Shown piece by piece: positions 41,643 to 50,856 of a stretch of 64,000 bases of DNA; the stretch's first letter is position 1; every line of letters starts with the position of its first letter. The notes below the pieces were generated by a model. The model was not told the DNA's origin. It did not search any database and saw only the letters and a list, made by a program, of their open reading frames with translations. A program made the translations under genes and the position numbers. The stretch is taken from assembly GCA_964606165.1 (NCBI GenBank), contig CAZSFQ010000008.1, forward strand, positions 1 to 64,000. Direction: 5' to 3'. The DNA comes from UBA4923 sp964606165 (GTDB lineage: Bacteria > Bacillota > Clostridia > Saccharofermentanales > DTU023).

Positions 41643-43940
41643 TCAGCCTGGATAGTACAGGTTCATTTCCCTGGCCCGGGCGATCGCGATCAAATGCTGG
41701 TTATTGGTTAAATAGACAATCTGCTGTCCCGTCTCCATGGACCACTCTTCCAGTGCGCTGAGGATGTTCTCAGCTTGTGAATAGCCGGAAGGAATGGCGG
41801 GTTCAAGGAAAAACAGGGGTGTCCCCCTCAAGCCGCTCTTTTGTTGAGCTGCGGCCAGGCCCATTCTGACCGCAAGGTAACGGGTGGACTGGGGGGCGGT
41901 TGAAAAGGCAGAAAGGTCGGTAAATTCAGCCTGCCGGCCCCTTGGAAAGCCGGCTGAAAACTTGGGCACGCGCAATTTTTCACGTGGGGTCACGCCCGGC
42001 AGGGACTCGGGCTGCCCTCCCGGGCGCCGCCCGGTCAAGCGGTTGATGTAGCTTGACGACAGGGCCATCCAGGAGGCGACATCGATGTCTTTCCACTGAT
42101 TGAGCAACTCTCTCAGCCAGGCGACTGCCCCGTTGGAGCAGAGGTAATCATGGACAGCTGAACGGTAGGATTCCGATAAGGCCTCATACTTGCGTTCAAG
42201 CCCTCCCAGAGTAACAGTTGATTCTCTCGAGGCACTCAGATCCTTTACATTCCCGCGCAAGCTCTCTTCCGCCTCATCGATCGCCGCCGCAAGAGCAATC
42301 CGCTCTCTGGAAATCTCCAGGGCCCGCTCTTGAAGCCTTGCTGTTTCATCCGTTGCTTTTCCGTCTCCCAATTCCCTGCAGGCATGGCGGTATTCACGAA
42401 GCATCTCCTCTTCGGAGCGGCCATGCTTGAGCTCAGCTATGCGGCGCGTCAAGTCGGCAACCATCTCATTGTAATGAGCGCTTGATTCACGCTGCCGGGA
42501 AAGGGTCGTAATAATGTCATCTGCATCCGCGCTCTCGCTTGGCCCTGCATATTGCCTGATCAGGCGCATCAACTCATTTTCCAGCCGCCTGTATTTCCTC
42601 CCGATGGTGCCGGCCTCTGACAGGAGCCTGGCTTCCCTGCCGTCCAGTTCACTGATATAGTTCTCCATACGGTCCAGATTGATGGAGCTTGTCGCTATCT
42701 GCGCGGACAACCGTTGGACATCACTTCGCAGCAGGCTCAGCTGTTCCTGGCCGCTGCCTGTCCCCAATGACCGGATCCTGCTCAAAGGTCCAAGCCAGAT
42801 AAGCCGCAAGCCAAGCGCAAGGAGCAACAAGGCACCCAGACCGGCCAGGATGGCACCCGCAGTCCGGTTGAAGAGCAACAACAAGAGGCCGGCTGTGAAC
42901 AGGAGCAAGGCGGCCAGCAACCGAAGCTGCCCCCTTGTCGGGAAGACCCTTCTTTCTTGCGGCCGGCTTGCATTTTTTTGACCCATGCCTTCCGCCTGCC
43001 TGATTTGTTCAGCCAGCCTGTCCTTTTCCTGATCAAGATCCTGGAGCCGGCGCGCCGTCATGACCCTCTCCTGCTCCGCCCTGATTCTCTCTCCCTTTGT
43101 GGTCTCGAGCCCCTGCTCGACAGATCTGGCCTCCTGCTCAAGGTCGGCCACCTCTTTTCGCAGCCCGGTCAGGCGGGTCATTTCGTGAACCGTAATATTG
43201 TGACCTTTTTCGGTAATACGCGAACCAAAGATACCTTCCCGTTCCACGGTTTCGTCCAGCTCACGCTGGAGTTCAGCCATGGTTTCATATTCCGCCTTGG
43301 TCAGCAGCTGCTTGATCCGCCGCTGTTCGCCCGCCAGATTCTGATCTTCCGCTTTCAGGCCGGCGAGATGCTTTTGCGCTTTCTCAATGACTTGCTGAAA
43401 CCCTGGCCATGTCGCCGCCTCTTCCTTGAGCTCTTCAATTTCGCGGCCGCACTGACGGATCTCTGCTTGCAGGTCGGGTATTTTTCCATGGCCCGCGGAC
43501 CGGTCGTGGAGATAGCGTCTCGATTCGTCCAGTCTCGAAAGCAAGAGTTCCAGCTGATCCTTTTTTGCGTCAGCTGAATCCTCCTGGCCTGACAAAGCGG
43601 CAAAATTGATCCGGCTGCCAAGCACCCCGCCCTCGCAGCCTACAATGGTCCGTCTGAAAAACTGATCGCGTTCCTGGCTGGCCTGGTCGGTGGAATACGA
43701 GTAGAATCGATCCTTCTCCTGGAAAATGAACTGCCAAAAAGGGAGGGAGGAACCACCATCCCTGTCAAAAGACTCGTCTGGAGGATAGATAAGTTCCGTC
43801 TGAAGCCTGGGAAAAAAGGAATCGGCTTCCGCAGTTGGCCTGCAGCGGATAAAAGTGATTCCACGCCGGAGCGGCATACGATATCGTTGCGCGCCTTCGC
43901 CGGGGTGCCCGGTAGCCCATCGGATTTCCGTAATCTGCAT
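41643..43940 (-). CDS. YhaN/SMC-like coiled-coil membrane protein with degenerate ATPase motifs
   Basis: Not assigned a function. It has 765 residues. The N-terminal lobe starts MQITEIRW and resembles YhaN/RecF-type heads, but the place of a Walker A reads RCRPTAEADSFF with no GxxxxGKS. Long coiled coils at about 140-340 and 390-610 flank two close hydrophobic segments near residues 330-375. The C-terminal lobe has LSAFSTAPQSTRYLAVRMGL where an LSGG signature would be, and PLFFLEP for Walker B. It lies 35 nt before kbl. It may be a structural pseudo-ATPase. Confidence 0.7.
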   Translation of the reverse strand: MQITEIRWATGHPGEGAQRYRMPLRRGITFIRCRPTAEADSFFPRLQTELIYPPDESFDRDGGSSLPFWQFIFQEKDRFYSYSTDQASQERDQFFRRTIVGCEGGVLGSRINFAALSGQEDSADAKKDQLELLLSRLDESRRYLHDRSAGHGKIPDLQAEIRQCGREIEELKEEAATWPGFQQVIEKAQKHLAGLKAEDQNLAGEQRRIKQLLTKAEYETMAELQRELDETVEREGIFGSRITEKGHNITVHEMTRLTGLRKEVADLEQEARSVEQGLETTKGERIRAEQERVMTARRLQDLDQEKDRLAEQIRQAEGMGQKNASRPQERRVFPTRGQLRLLAALLLFTAGLLLLLFNRTAGAILAGLGALLLLALGLRLIWLGPLSRIRSLGTGSGQEQLSLLRSDVQRLSAQIATSSINLDRMENYISELDGREARLLSEAGTIGRKYRRLENELMRLIRQYAGPSESADADDIITTLSRQRESSAHYNEMVADLTRRIAELKHGRSEEEMLREYRHACRELGDGKATDETARLQERALEISRERIALAAAIDEAEESLRGNVKDLSASRESTVTLGGLERKYEALSESYRSAVHDYLCSNGAVAWLRELLNQWKDIDVASWMALSSSYINRLTGRRPGGQPESLPGVTPREKLRVPKFSAGFPRGRQAEFTDLSAFSTAPQSTRYLAVRMGLAAAQQKSGLRGTPLFFLEPAIPSGYSQAENILSALEEWSMETGQQIVYLTNNQHLIAIARAREMNLYYPG

Positions 43941-44184
43941 GGTCGCCCCGCCTGCCTGTCCCACCGTCCTTTTTCCCTGCCACATTACTTTACCATGAAA
44001 AAGGGAGAGCCGCTCATTCTGTCAGTCCCCAAAAAGGCCTGAACACCGTGGGTCTCAGTAACACGCGAAACAATATGCTTTGTCCGGAAGACTATAATGG
44101 GACGCGTAGCAGTCAAGTCAACTTTTGATGGCTGATGAAAGATCAAGCCACCCTGATTACCGTCTGAAAGTGAGATTTACGGCG
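43941..44184. other. Divergent intergenic region between YhaN-like and ferritin genes
   Basis: 244 bases. It contains a TATAAT (44093-44098, plus strand) likely serving ferritin. No PerR/Fur-like 7-1-7 repeat is obvious. No clear promoter is seen on the minus strand. Confidence 0.5.
44093..44098 (+). promoter_or_regulatory. -10 box of the ferritin gene
   Basis: Perfect TATAAT about 85 nt before the chosen ferritin start. The -35 position (ACAATA) is a poor match. Confidence 0.45.
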
Positions 44185-44709
44185 ATGAAGATGACAAAAA
44201 GATTAAGAAAACTATTTAATGAACAGATCAACAAGGAATATTATTCAGCCTACCTTTACCTGGCCTTGAGCGACTGGCTGAACCAGAACGATTTGCCGGG
44301 AGCGGCTAATTGGATGTATGTCCAGTACCGGGAAGAGATTGTCCACGCTGAGGGTTTTATACGCTACCTGATGATGCGCGGCGAGCCGGTTGAGCTCCTG
44401 GCCATTGACGCGCCAGAAGGTGACTGGGCGAACCCGCTTGAGGTGTTCCAGGCAGCCTTATCGCATGAGGAATACGTTACGGACTCCATCGATAAAATGG
44501 CGGTCGCGGCGGAAGAAGACGGTGATCGCGCCGCCAGGCTCTTCCTCGACTGGTACATCCTTGAGCAGATTGAAGAAGAGGTCAACGGCAACGACAACGT
44601 CATGTTCTGGAAGAGGGCCGGCGACCATCCGGGTGCTGTCCTTTCCCTTGACAGGCAGTATGCCGCGCGCGAGTTTGTTCCTGATGAGATCCCCTACCTG
44701 GAGGACTAG
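44185..44709 (+). CDS. ftnA: Ferritin (iron storage)
   Basis: Oxidises and stores iron in a 24-subunit shell. It has 174 residues as a four-helix ferritin. Ferroxidase ligands are in NEQINKEYYSAYLYLAL and YREEIVHAEGF, and later in EQIEEEVNG. This is a non-haem FtnA type rather than bacterioferritin, with no haem-binding Met seen. The start is ATG 44185 or 44191 by family alignment; the frame is open ~20 codons upstream. It is one of few plus-strand genes and has its own terminator. Confidence 0.93.
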   Translation: MKMTKRLRKLFNEQINKEYYSAYLYLALSDWLNQNDLPGAANWMYVQYREEIVHAEGFIRYLMMRGEPVELLAIDAPEGDWANPLEVFQAALSHEEYVTDSIDKMAVAAEEDGDRAARLFLDWYILEQIEEEVNGNDNVMFWKRAGDHPGAVLSLDRQYAAREFVPDEIPYLED

Positions 44710-44733
44710 GCAAGGGAGATAAGAAGGCGATTG

Positions 44734-44768
44734 GGCGGCTCCTCACAAGGGGGCCGCCTTTGCTTTCT
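44734..44768 (+). terminator. Terminator after ferritin
   Basis: GGCGGC and GCCGCC pair across a 13-nt loop, followed by TTTGCTTT. Confidence 0.75.
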
Positions 44769-44786
44769 CCCCGCCGCTTCGCAAGC

Positions 44787-44815
44787 TTGACATGCTTTTT
44801 GTTGCCTTGTAAGAT
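44787..44815 (+). promoter_or_regulatory. Promoter of tRNA-Thr
   Basis: TTGACA (44787-44792), a 17-nt spacer and TAAGAT (44810-44815), 11 nt before the tRNA 5' end. Confidence 0.85.
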
Positions 44816-44826
44816 AGGTATCGTCC

Positions 44827-44901
44827 GCCGAAGTGGCTCAGCGGTAGAGCAATTCACTCGTAATGAATAGGTCGTGAGTTCGATTCTCACCTTCGGCTCC
44901 A
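44827..44901 (+). tRNA. tRNA-Thr (anticodon CGT)
   Basis: A 75-nt cloverleaf with acceptor GCCGAAG/CTTCGGC, discriminator T, encoded CCA, anticodon loop CTCGTAA and TTCGATT T-loop. Confidence 0.95.
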
Positions 44902-44906
44902 ACGGG

Positions 44907-44934
44907 GAGGGTCGCCCAAAAGGCGGCCCTCTTT
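44907..44934 (+). terminator. Terminator after tRNA-Thr
   Basis: GAGGGTCGCC-5-GGCGGCCCTC, a 10-bp stem with one G-T pair, then TTT. It lies between the convergent tRNA-Thr and tkt, and may end both. Confidence 0.75.
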
Positions 44935-44966
44935 AATTGCAGTACCCCGATGGGAACCGGATTCCC

Positions 44967-46952
44967 TCAGCCTCCAACAAGCCGCCGTGCTGTCTCCGCG
45001 ACCGATTCGGGGGTAAAGCCATACTCTTCCATCATCCTGGCTCCCGGCGCTGAAGCGCCAAAACGATCAATTCCCATGACGGCGCCGTCCAGCCCTGTAT
45101 ACCGGTACCAGGGAATCGAAGAGGCCGCCTCCACCGCCAGGCGCTTGCGCAGCCCGGGCGGCAAAATCTTTTCACGGTAATCCGGATCCTGCTTCTCGAA
45201 TACTTCCATTGATACCATGGACACCAGACGCGCGCTTATTCCCTCCCCTTCGAGCAGGTCAACTGCCTCCAGGGCGACTGGCAGCTCGGAACCCGAGGCC
45301 ATGATCAGGATATCCGGGTCTTCGCTGTCGCGGACCAGATAAGCGCCTCTTTCGACACCCAGTGCGTCTGTTCCCTCCGCTTTGATGGTCTGGCGCGACA
45401 GGGCCAGCACAGACGGTCCTTCATTCTGAATAGCCCAGTACCAGGCAGCAGCCGTCTCATAGCGGCCTGCCGGCCGATAGACCGTCAGGCCCGGAATGGA
45501 GCGAAGCATGTTCAGATGTTCTACCGGCTGATGGGTTGGCCCGTCTTCACCGATAGCAATACTGTCATGTGTAAGGATGTAGATGACCGGAAGATCCATC
45601 AGGGCCGAAAGCCGGACCGATCCCTTCATATAATCGGCAAAGACCAGGAAGGTCGCGGCGTAGGGTCGCAAGCCGCCATAAAGCGCGATCCCGTTGGCCA
45701 TGGCAGCCATGGCCGACTCACGGACGCCAAAGTGGATGGTCGCGCCTTCCGGATGGGCATGGGAAAAAGAGATGCCTCCTTCGATTCTGGTTTTGTTTGA
45801 CGGCGCAAGGTCCGCGCTTCCGCCGAAAAGATAGGAGCTTTTTGTTGAAAGATGGTTCAAAACGCGTCCTGAGGTTACCCGCGTTGCCTCATCTTTCTGA
45901 GCCAGACCGACAAGCTCCGTCAGCGTGAGGTCGCGAAGATCCCTTCTTTCCAGGGCAGCCTGAAAGGAAGAGGCCAGTGCGGGATTTGCGCTTGCCCAGG
46001 CACGGTAAATCTGCTGCCAGTCGTCCTCGGCCTTGCTGTGATCTTGAGCGAGCGCCCTGCAATAATCGAGAATTTCCTCCGGGACCGCGAAGGCCGCAAG
46101 GTCCTCCGGCCAGCCAAGTTTGCGCTTGGTGAGCTCCACATTTTCAGATCCCAGCGGCGCGCCGTGTGAATCTTCCGATCCCTCCAGGGGGGACCCGTAA
46201 CCGATCCTGGTCTTGATCCGGATCAGAGACGGGCGGTCATCCCGCGACCTGGCCTCGTCGAGCGCCCGCGATACAGCGTCGCGGTCGTTACCATCCGGTA
46301 CTTCCAGCACATGCCAGCCGTAGGACTCAAAACGCAGGCTGACATTTTCAGTAAAGGCCAGTTCCGTCGACCCTTCAATGCTGATGTCATTGTCATCGTA
46401 GAGGACGATTAATTTTCCCAGCTTGAGCGAACCGGCCAGCGAAGCCGCTTCACTCGATATGCCTTCCATCAAATCACCGTCGCTGCACAGGACATAGGTC
46501 CGGTGATCAATGACACGGTGTTCCGGGGTATTGAGCATGGCGGCCAGGTGCGCTTCTGCCATGGCCATGCCGCAGGCGGTGGCAAAGCCCTGTCCAAGGG
46601 GGCCGGTTGATGTCTCCACCCCCCCCGTGATACCGTGCTCGGGGTGGCCGGGCGTCAGGCTGTCCCATTGCCGGAAAGAGGCCAGCTCCTCTTTTTCCAG
46701 GCCGTAGCCGAACAGATATAAAAGTGAGTACAGAAGCATGGAGCCATGCCCTGCCGACAGAACAAAGCGGTCACGATTTAACCATTTTGGATTCATCGGG
46801 TTGTGCTTCATGTGGTGGGCCCAAAGCTCAAAGGCCATGGGCGCGGCTCCCAGGGGAAGCCCCGGGTGGCCTGAAGCCGCCTTTTCCACTCCCTCGATCG
46901 AGAGAACCCGAACTGCCGTGACGGCCCGGTCATCCATCCATCTGTTTTTCAT
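44967..46952 (-). CDS. tkt: Transketolase
   Basis: TPP enzyme moving two-carbon units in the pentose phosphate pathway. It is a full-length, single-chain enzyme of 661 residues. The TPP motif is GDGDLMEGISSEAAS near residue 153, and the substrate-binding histidines are in SGHPG, GHGSM and SHGAPLG. The pyrimidine domain follows (MDLPVIYILTHDSIAIGEDG). Many Clostridia carry split transketolases, so the intact form is worth noting. It lies 12 nt after secA. Confidence 0.95.
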   Translation of the reverse strand: MKNRWMDDRAVTAVRVLSIEGVEKAASGHPGLPLGAAPMAFELWAHHMKHNPMNPKWLNRDRFVLSAGHGSMLLYSLLYLFGYGLEKEELASFRQWDSLTPGHPEHGITGGVETSTGPLGQGFATACGMAMAEAHLAAMLNTPEHRVIDHRTYVLCSDGDLMEGISSEAASLAGSLKLGKLIVLYDDNDISIEGSTELAFTENVSLRFESYGWHVLEVPDGNDRDAVSRALDEARSRDDRPSLIRIKTRIGYGSPLEGSEDSHGAPLGSENVELTKRKLGWPEDLAAFAVPEEILDYCRALAQDHSKAEDDWQQIYRAWASANPALASSFQAALERRDLRDLTLTELVGLAQKDEATRVTSGRVLNHLSTKSSYLFGGSADLAPSNKTRIEGGISFSHAHPEGATIHFGVRESAMAAMANGIALYGGLRPYAATFLVFADYMKGSVRLSALMDLPVIYILTHDSIAIGEDGPTHQPVEHLNMLRSIPGLTVYRPAGRYETAAAWYWAIQNEGPSVLALSRQTIKAEGTDALGVERGAYLVRDSEDPDILIMASGSELPVALEAVDLLEGEGISARLVSMVSMEVFEKQDPDYREKILPPGLRKRLAVEAASSIPWYRYTGLDGAVMGIDRFGASAPGARMMEEYGFTPESVAETARRLVGG

Positions 46953-46964
46953 CTGACATCCACC

Positions 46965-49814
46965 TCAATTCATTTCTGCCTCATCCTGGGCCAGATGGCA
47001 GTTTTTATACTTTTTCCCGCTTCCGCACCAGCAGGGATCATTGCGCCCCGGACGCTGCCTGACACGCACGGGATCCGGTCTTTCTGCCGTGTGATCCCCG
47101 GCTTGCATGGCCTGGCTCTCTCCGGTGAGCTGCCGGGCAGCGCTCATGGCAGCTTCCCGTGACCAGCCGCTGGATCCGCGACCCTCCTGCAAGCGTTTGG
47201 GCACACGCCGTTTTGCCGGTCTTTCTTCACGGGTCAGCCGGGCACGCATGATCATCCGGACCGCGTCGGCCTGGATGGCGTCATTCATGGCCTCGAACAT
47301 CTCAAAACCTTCGCGTTTATACTCAACGACCGGGTCATGCTGGGCATAGCCCCGCATCCCGATGCTGTCGCGCAGGTCATCCATGAGATCAATATGGTCC
47401 ATCCAGTGACTGTCGACGGCCTGGAGCAGGATGACGCGTTCCGCAACCTCCAGCAGTTCCTGGGACCCGAGTTCCCCGGCGCGGGCATCCAGCCGGGTGA
47501 GCGCGTCCCCCTCAAGCTGCTGCATGAGTTCGTGGCCGTTAACCGGTTCCTTTGTCCGAAGGAAGCGCTCAAGTGAAGGAAGCGGTCCGAACAGATCAAG
47601 CACCCGGGTTGAAAGCGCTTCCAAATCCCAAAGACTTGTATCCTCAGAATCCGCGATAAAGTCCACCAGTGTTTTTTCCATAATGGCCGGGATGATCCGC
47701 TGGTAGTAAGGGTGCAGATTCTGGCCTTCCAAAACTTCACGGCGCTGGCGGTAGATCAGATTGCGCTGGATGTTCATGACATCATCGTATTCAAGAACAT
47801 TTTTGCGAATGGCGAAGTTCATCCCTTCCACCCGCTTCTGGGCAGCCTCAATACTCCGTGACAGCAGGGGGTGGGCGATCTCCATCTCGTCATCGACGCC
47901 GAGTGTGGAAAATATCCGGTCCATCCGCTCGCCCCCGAACAGTCTCATCAGGTCGTCCTCAAGCGAAAGAAAGAACTTCGAAAATCCCGGGTCTCCCTGG
48001 CGGCCGGCCCGGCCCCGCAGCTGGTTGTCGATCCGGCGGGATTCATGGCGCTCCGTTCCGACAATACACAGGCCCCCCGCCTCAATCACCCGCTTTTTCT
48101 CCGCCGCGATCTCCCCGGCATACTTGCCTTGCAGGGAAGCAAAGAGCTGCCGCCCCTTGATGATTTCATCATCATCCGTGGCATTGTGAGCTGTCGACTG
48201 TTCAATGAGCTCATCTTCATAGCCTTGCCGGCGCATTTCCTGTCTTGCCAGGAATTCAGGATTGCCTCCCAGCAGGATATCCGTACCGCGGCCAGCCATG
48301 TTTGTGGCAATGGTCACGGCCCCGAACCGGCCGGCCTGAGCAACGATTTCAGCTTCGCGCTCATGGTGGCGTGCATTCAAAACATTGTGCCGGATCCCTT
48401 CGCGCACGAAGAGGCGTGACAGCAATTCAGACTTCTCGACGGAAACAGTGCCGACCAGGATCGGCTGCCCCGTCTGGTGGATTTCCCTTACCTGTTCCAG
48501 CAGCGCCTGGTATTTGCCCTGCTCTGTCCGATAGACAGCGTCGGGGGCGTCAAAGCGGATCATGGGCATATTGGTGGGAATGCAGACTACGTCCAGGTTA
48601 TAGATCTGGCGGAACTCATTTTCTTCCGTCAAGGCTGTCCCCGTCATTCCCGACAACTTTTTATACATGCGAAAGTAATTCTGGAAAGTAATGGTCGCAA
48701 GCGTCTTGTTCTCGTCCTGGATCTCGACGCCTTCTTTCGCCTCGATGGCCTGGTGGAGTCCGTTGCTGTATCGCCTGCCGAACATGAGGCGGCCTGTGAA
48801 GTCGTCGACGATGATAACCTCGCCGTCCTTGACGACGTAATCCTTGTCGGCATGCATGGTGCCACGCGCTTTCAGGGCGTTTGTGATGTGGTGGTTGATC
48901 TCATAGTTTTCCTGGTCGGACAGGTTCTCAAGTCCGAAATAATCTTCTGCCCTCTTGACGCCCTGTTTGGTCAGAACTGAACTCTTTGCCTTTTCATCGA
49001 CGATGAAGTCAGCGCCCGACTCCACCTCTTCCAGCTCCTCTGCCGTGCGCATGGCCTCTTTTTGGATGACATACTTGGGCTTCAGCTTGCGCACAAACTG
49101 TTCGGCGCGAAGGTAGAGCTCAGATGAATCGGTTCCCGCGCCGGAGATAATCAGGGGCGTGCGCGCCTCATCGACCAGGATGCTGTCAACCTCGTCGACA
49201 ATGGCGAAGTTCAGGGGACGCTGGACACAATCCTCAATGGACATGACCATGTTGTCACGCAAATAGTCGAAACCGAATTCATTGTTGGTTCCGTAGGTCA
49301 CGTCAGCGGCGTAGGAGCGCCTGCGCTCTTCCCTGTCCAGACCGTGGACAATCAGGCCGACCTCCAGGCCCAGGTAGCGGTAGATCTTTCCCATCCATTC
49401 GCTGTCACGCCTTGCCAGGTAATCGTTGACCGTTATGATATGTACACCCTGTCCTGTCAGGGCATTGAGATAGGCCGGCAGGGTAGCGACCAGGGTCTTG
49501 CCCTCCCCGGTTCTCATCTCCGCGATACGCCCCTGGTGCAAAACGATACCGCCTTGTATCTGAACTGGGAAGTGTGTCATGCCCAGGACCCGCGTGCTGG
49601 CTTCCCGGACGGCCGCAAATGCCTCCGGAAGCAAGTCGTCCAGGGTCTCGCCCTGCTTCAGCCGCTGCCTGAACCGATCCGTCGAACCGCGCAGTTCCTC
49701 TTCGGCCATCTTGCGGAAACGATCTTCCAGCGCAATGACAGCGGCCGTCGGGGGACGGATTTTCTTCAGTTCACGATCTGAATACGTTCCGATAATGCTT
49801 TCGATCAAACCCAT
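46965..49814 (-). CDS. secA: Protein translocase subunit SecA
   Basis: Motor ATPase of protein export. It has 949 residues with Walker A AEMRTGEGKTLVATLPAYLN near residue 100, the DEAD-like motif AIVDEVDSILVDEARTPLII, and motif VI region ESRRIDNQLRGRAGRQGDPG. A C-terminal zinc site CWCGSGKKYKNCH binds SecB-type partners or lipids. The SD is AGGA. The three TadE-like genes lie directly upstream, ending 52 nt before secA. Confidence 0.97.
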   Translation of the reverse strand: MGLIESIIGTYSDRELKKIRPPTAAVIALEDRFRKMAEEELRGSTDRFRQRLKQGETLDDLLPEAFAAVREASTRVLGMTHFPVQIQGGIVLHQGRIAEMRTGEGKTLVATLPAYLNALTGQGVHIITVNDYLARRDSEWMGKIYRYLGLEVGLIVHGLDREERRRSYAADVTYGTNNEFGFDYLRDNMVMSIEDCVQRPLNFAIVDEVDSILVDEARTPLIISGAGTDSSELYLRAEQFVRKLKPKYVIQKEAMRTAEELEEVESGADFIVDEKAKSSVLTKQGVKRAEDYFGLENLSDQENYEINHHITNALKARGTMHADKDYVVKDGEVIIVDDFTGRLMFGRRYSNGLHQAIEAKEGVEIQDENKTLATITFQNYFRMYKKLSGMTGTALTEENEFRQIYNLDVVCIPTNMPMIRFDAPDAVYRTEQGKYQALLEQVREIHQTGQPILVGTVSVEKSELLSRLFVREGIRHNVLNARHHEREAEIVAQAGRFGAVTIATNMAGRGTDILLGGNPEFLARQEMRRQGYEDELIEQSTAHNATDDDEIIKGRQLFASLQGKYAGEIAAEKKRVIEAGGLCIVGTERHESRRIDNQLRGRAGRQGDPGFSKFFLSLEDDLMRLFGGERMDRIFSTLGVDDEMEIAHPLLSRSIEAAQKRVEGMNFAIRKNVLEYDDVMNIQRNLIYRQRREVLEGQNLHPYYQRIIPAIMEKTLVDFIADSEDTSLWDLEALSTRVLDLFGPLPSLERFLRTKEPVNGHELMQQLEGDALTRLDARAGELGSQELLEVAERVILLQAVDSHWMDHIDLMDDLRDSIGMRGYAQHDPVVEYKREGFEMFEAMNDAIQADAVRMIMRARLTREERPAKRRVPKRLQEGRGSSGWSREAAMSAARQLTGESQAMQAGDHTAERPDPVRVRQRPGRNDPCWCGSGKKYKNCHLAQDEAEMN

Positions 49815-49866
49815 ATCAATTCATCCTGAGCAACTTCATACATAGCTTATCTTACTCTATTTTGGG

Positions 49867-50856
49867 TCAGGGTGCGTCCGCTGGCCAGTCAGGCGGCAGA
49901 TGGGCATGGCTGGTACCATATTCCCTGATATCGAGCCTAATGCCCGCCATTTCTGCCTGCTTGGTCCATTGACGCAGAAGCTGAGGAGTCTTCCAGGCGA
50001 TTTGATTGACCGGAATGACCAGGATCAATCTTCTTGATATGATCTGCCCGGGTGCGGGACCCTCCCCGCCGATACCTTCGAAAGCGGCCAGACTGTTGAC
50101 AAGCTGGTTGACGCGGCTCTCCGCCGCGGCAGCTGACGACCAGCTGGGCGCTGTAAGATCCATGCTTTTGATCGAGACCGCCTCAATCCCGTTCCAGCAG
50201 GCGATGACCGGATAGAAGAGCGGCAGATGGCCGCCAAAGATCTTTCTGAAGGCCTGTCCCCGTTCGAAATTGCTAAGCTCCCAGATCCCGTCCCTTTCAC
50301 TGTCGTCCCTTCCCCCTTCCCGCCGGGACTGAAAAGCATTCCATACAGGAACCCGCGACTTGATCTCAGTCCATTCCCTGCTTAGAAGTGTCGTCTGTTC
50401 AAAGGAAAGGCAAAGCCAGATGGTTTTACGGTCATTGTCGAAATCGACGGCCAGCCGCCTGGCACCTCCCGGCGGCTTTCTTCCCTGGCTGCGGGCTGTC
50501 GCCTGTGCCCACCGGTCCAATCGCTGGAGAATAAAAGGTGAAGCCAGTGCGGTCGCGGCGACATCGGACAAGCCGTCCAGCGCCAGTCCGGCCAGGTTCT
50601 CATCCGGGATAATCTCCCTGATCCGGGAGGCAGGATCGGCATGGCTTTCAAGCAGATCCGCCAGAGGCAACAAAAGAGCGATTTCGCGGGATGTCTGATC
50701 GAGGGCATGCGAAAGAATCATGGCATCCTGCACGCCGTGGACAGCCCCTAAAAAAACCATTACCAGTATGAGAAGAAAAGGAAAGACAAGGGCGGCCTCC
50801 AGCGACAGCATGCCGCGCAGGCCTATATCCCCGTTCCTCCCAACCCCTGACTTCAT
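49867..50856 (-). CDS. TadE-like pseudopilin domain protein
   Basis: Function unknown. It has 329 residues, with an N-terminal prepilin/TadE-like segment RGMLSLEAALVFPFLLIL at residues 14-31 carrying the conserved Glu and ALV.P motif, one membrane helix, then a long soluble domain without known motifs. It overlaps the upstream DUF5702 gene by 4 nt (ATGA), so it is co-translated. Likely exported and anchored by the helix. Confidence 0.65.
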   Translation of the reverse strand: MKSGVGRNGDIGLRGMLSLEAALVFPFLLILVMVFLGAVHGVQDAMILSHALDQTSREIALLLPLADLLESHADPASRIREIIPDENLAGLALDGLSDVAATALASPFILQRLDRWAQATARSQGRKPPGGARRLAVDFDNDRKTIWLCLSFEQTTLLSREWTEIKSRVPVWNAFQSRREGGRDDSERDGIWELSNFERGQAFRKIFGGHLPLFYPVIACWNGIEAVSIKSMDLTAPSWSSAAAAESRVNQLVNSLAAFEGIGGEGPAPGQIISRRLILVIPVNQIAWKTPQLLRQWTKQAEMAGIRLDIREYGTSHAHLPPDWPADAP

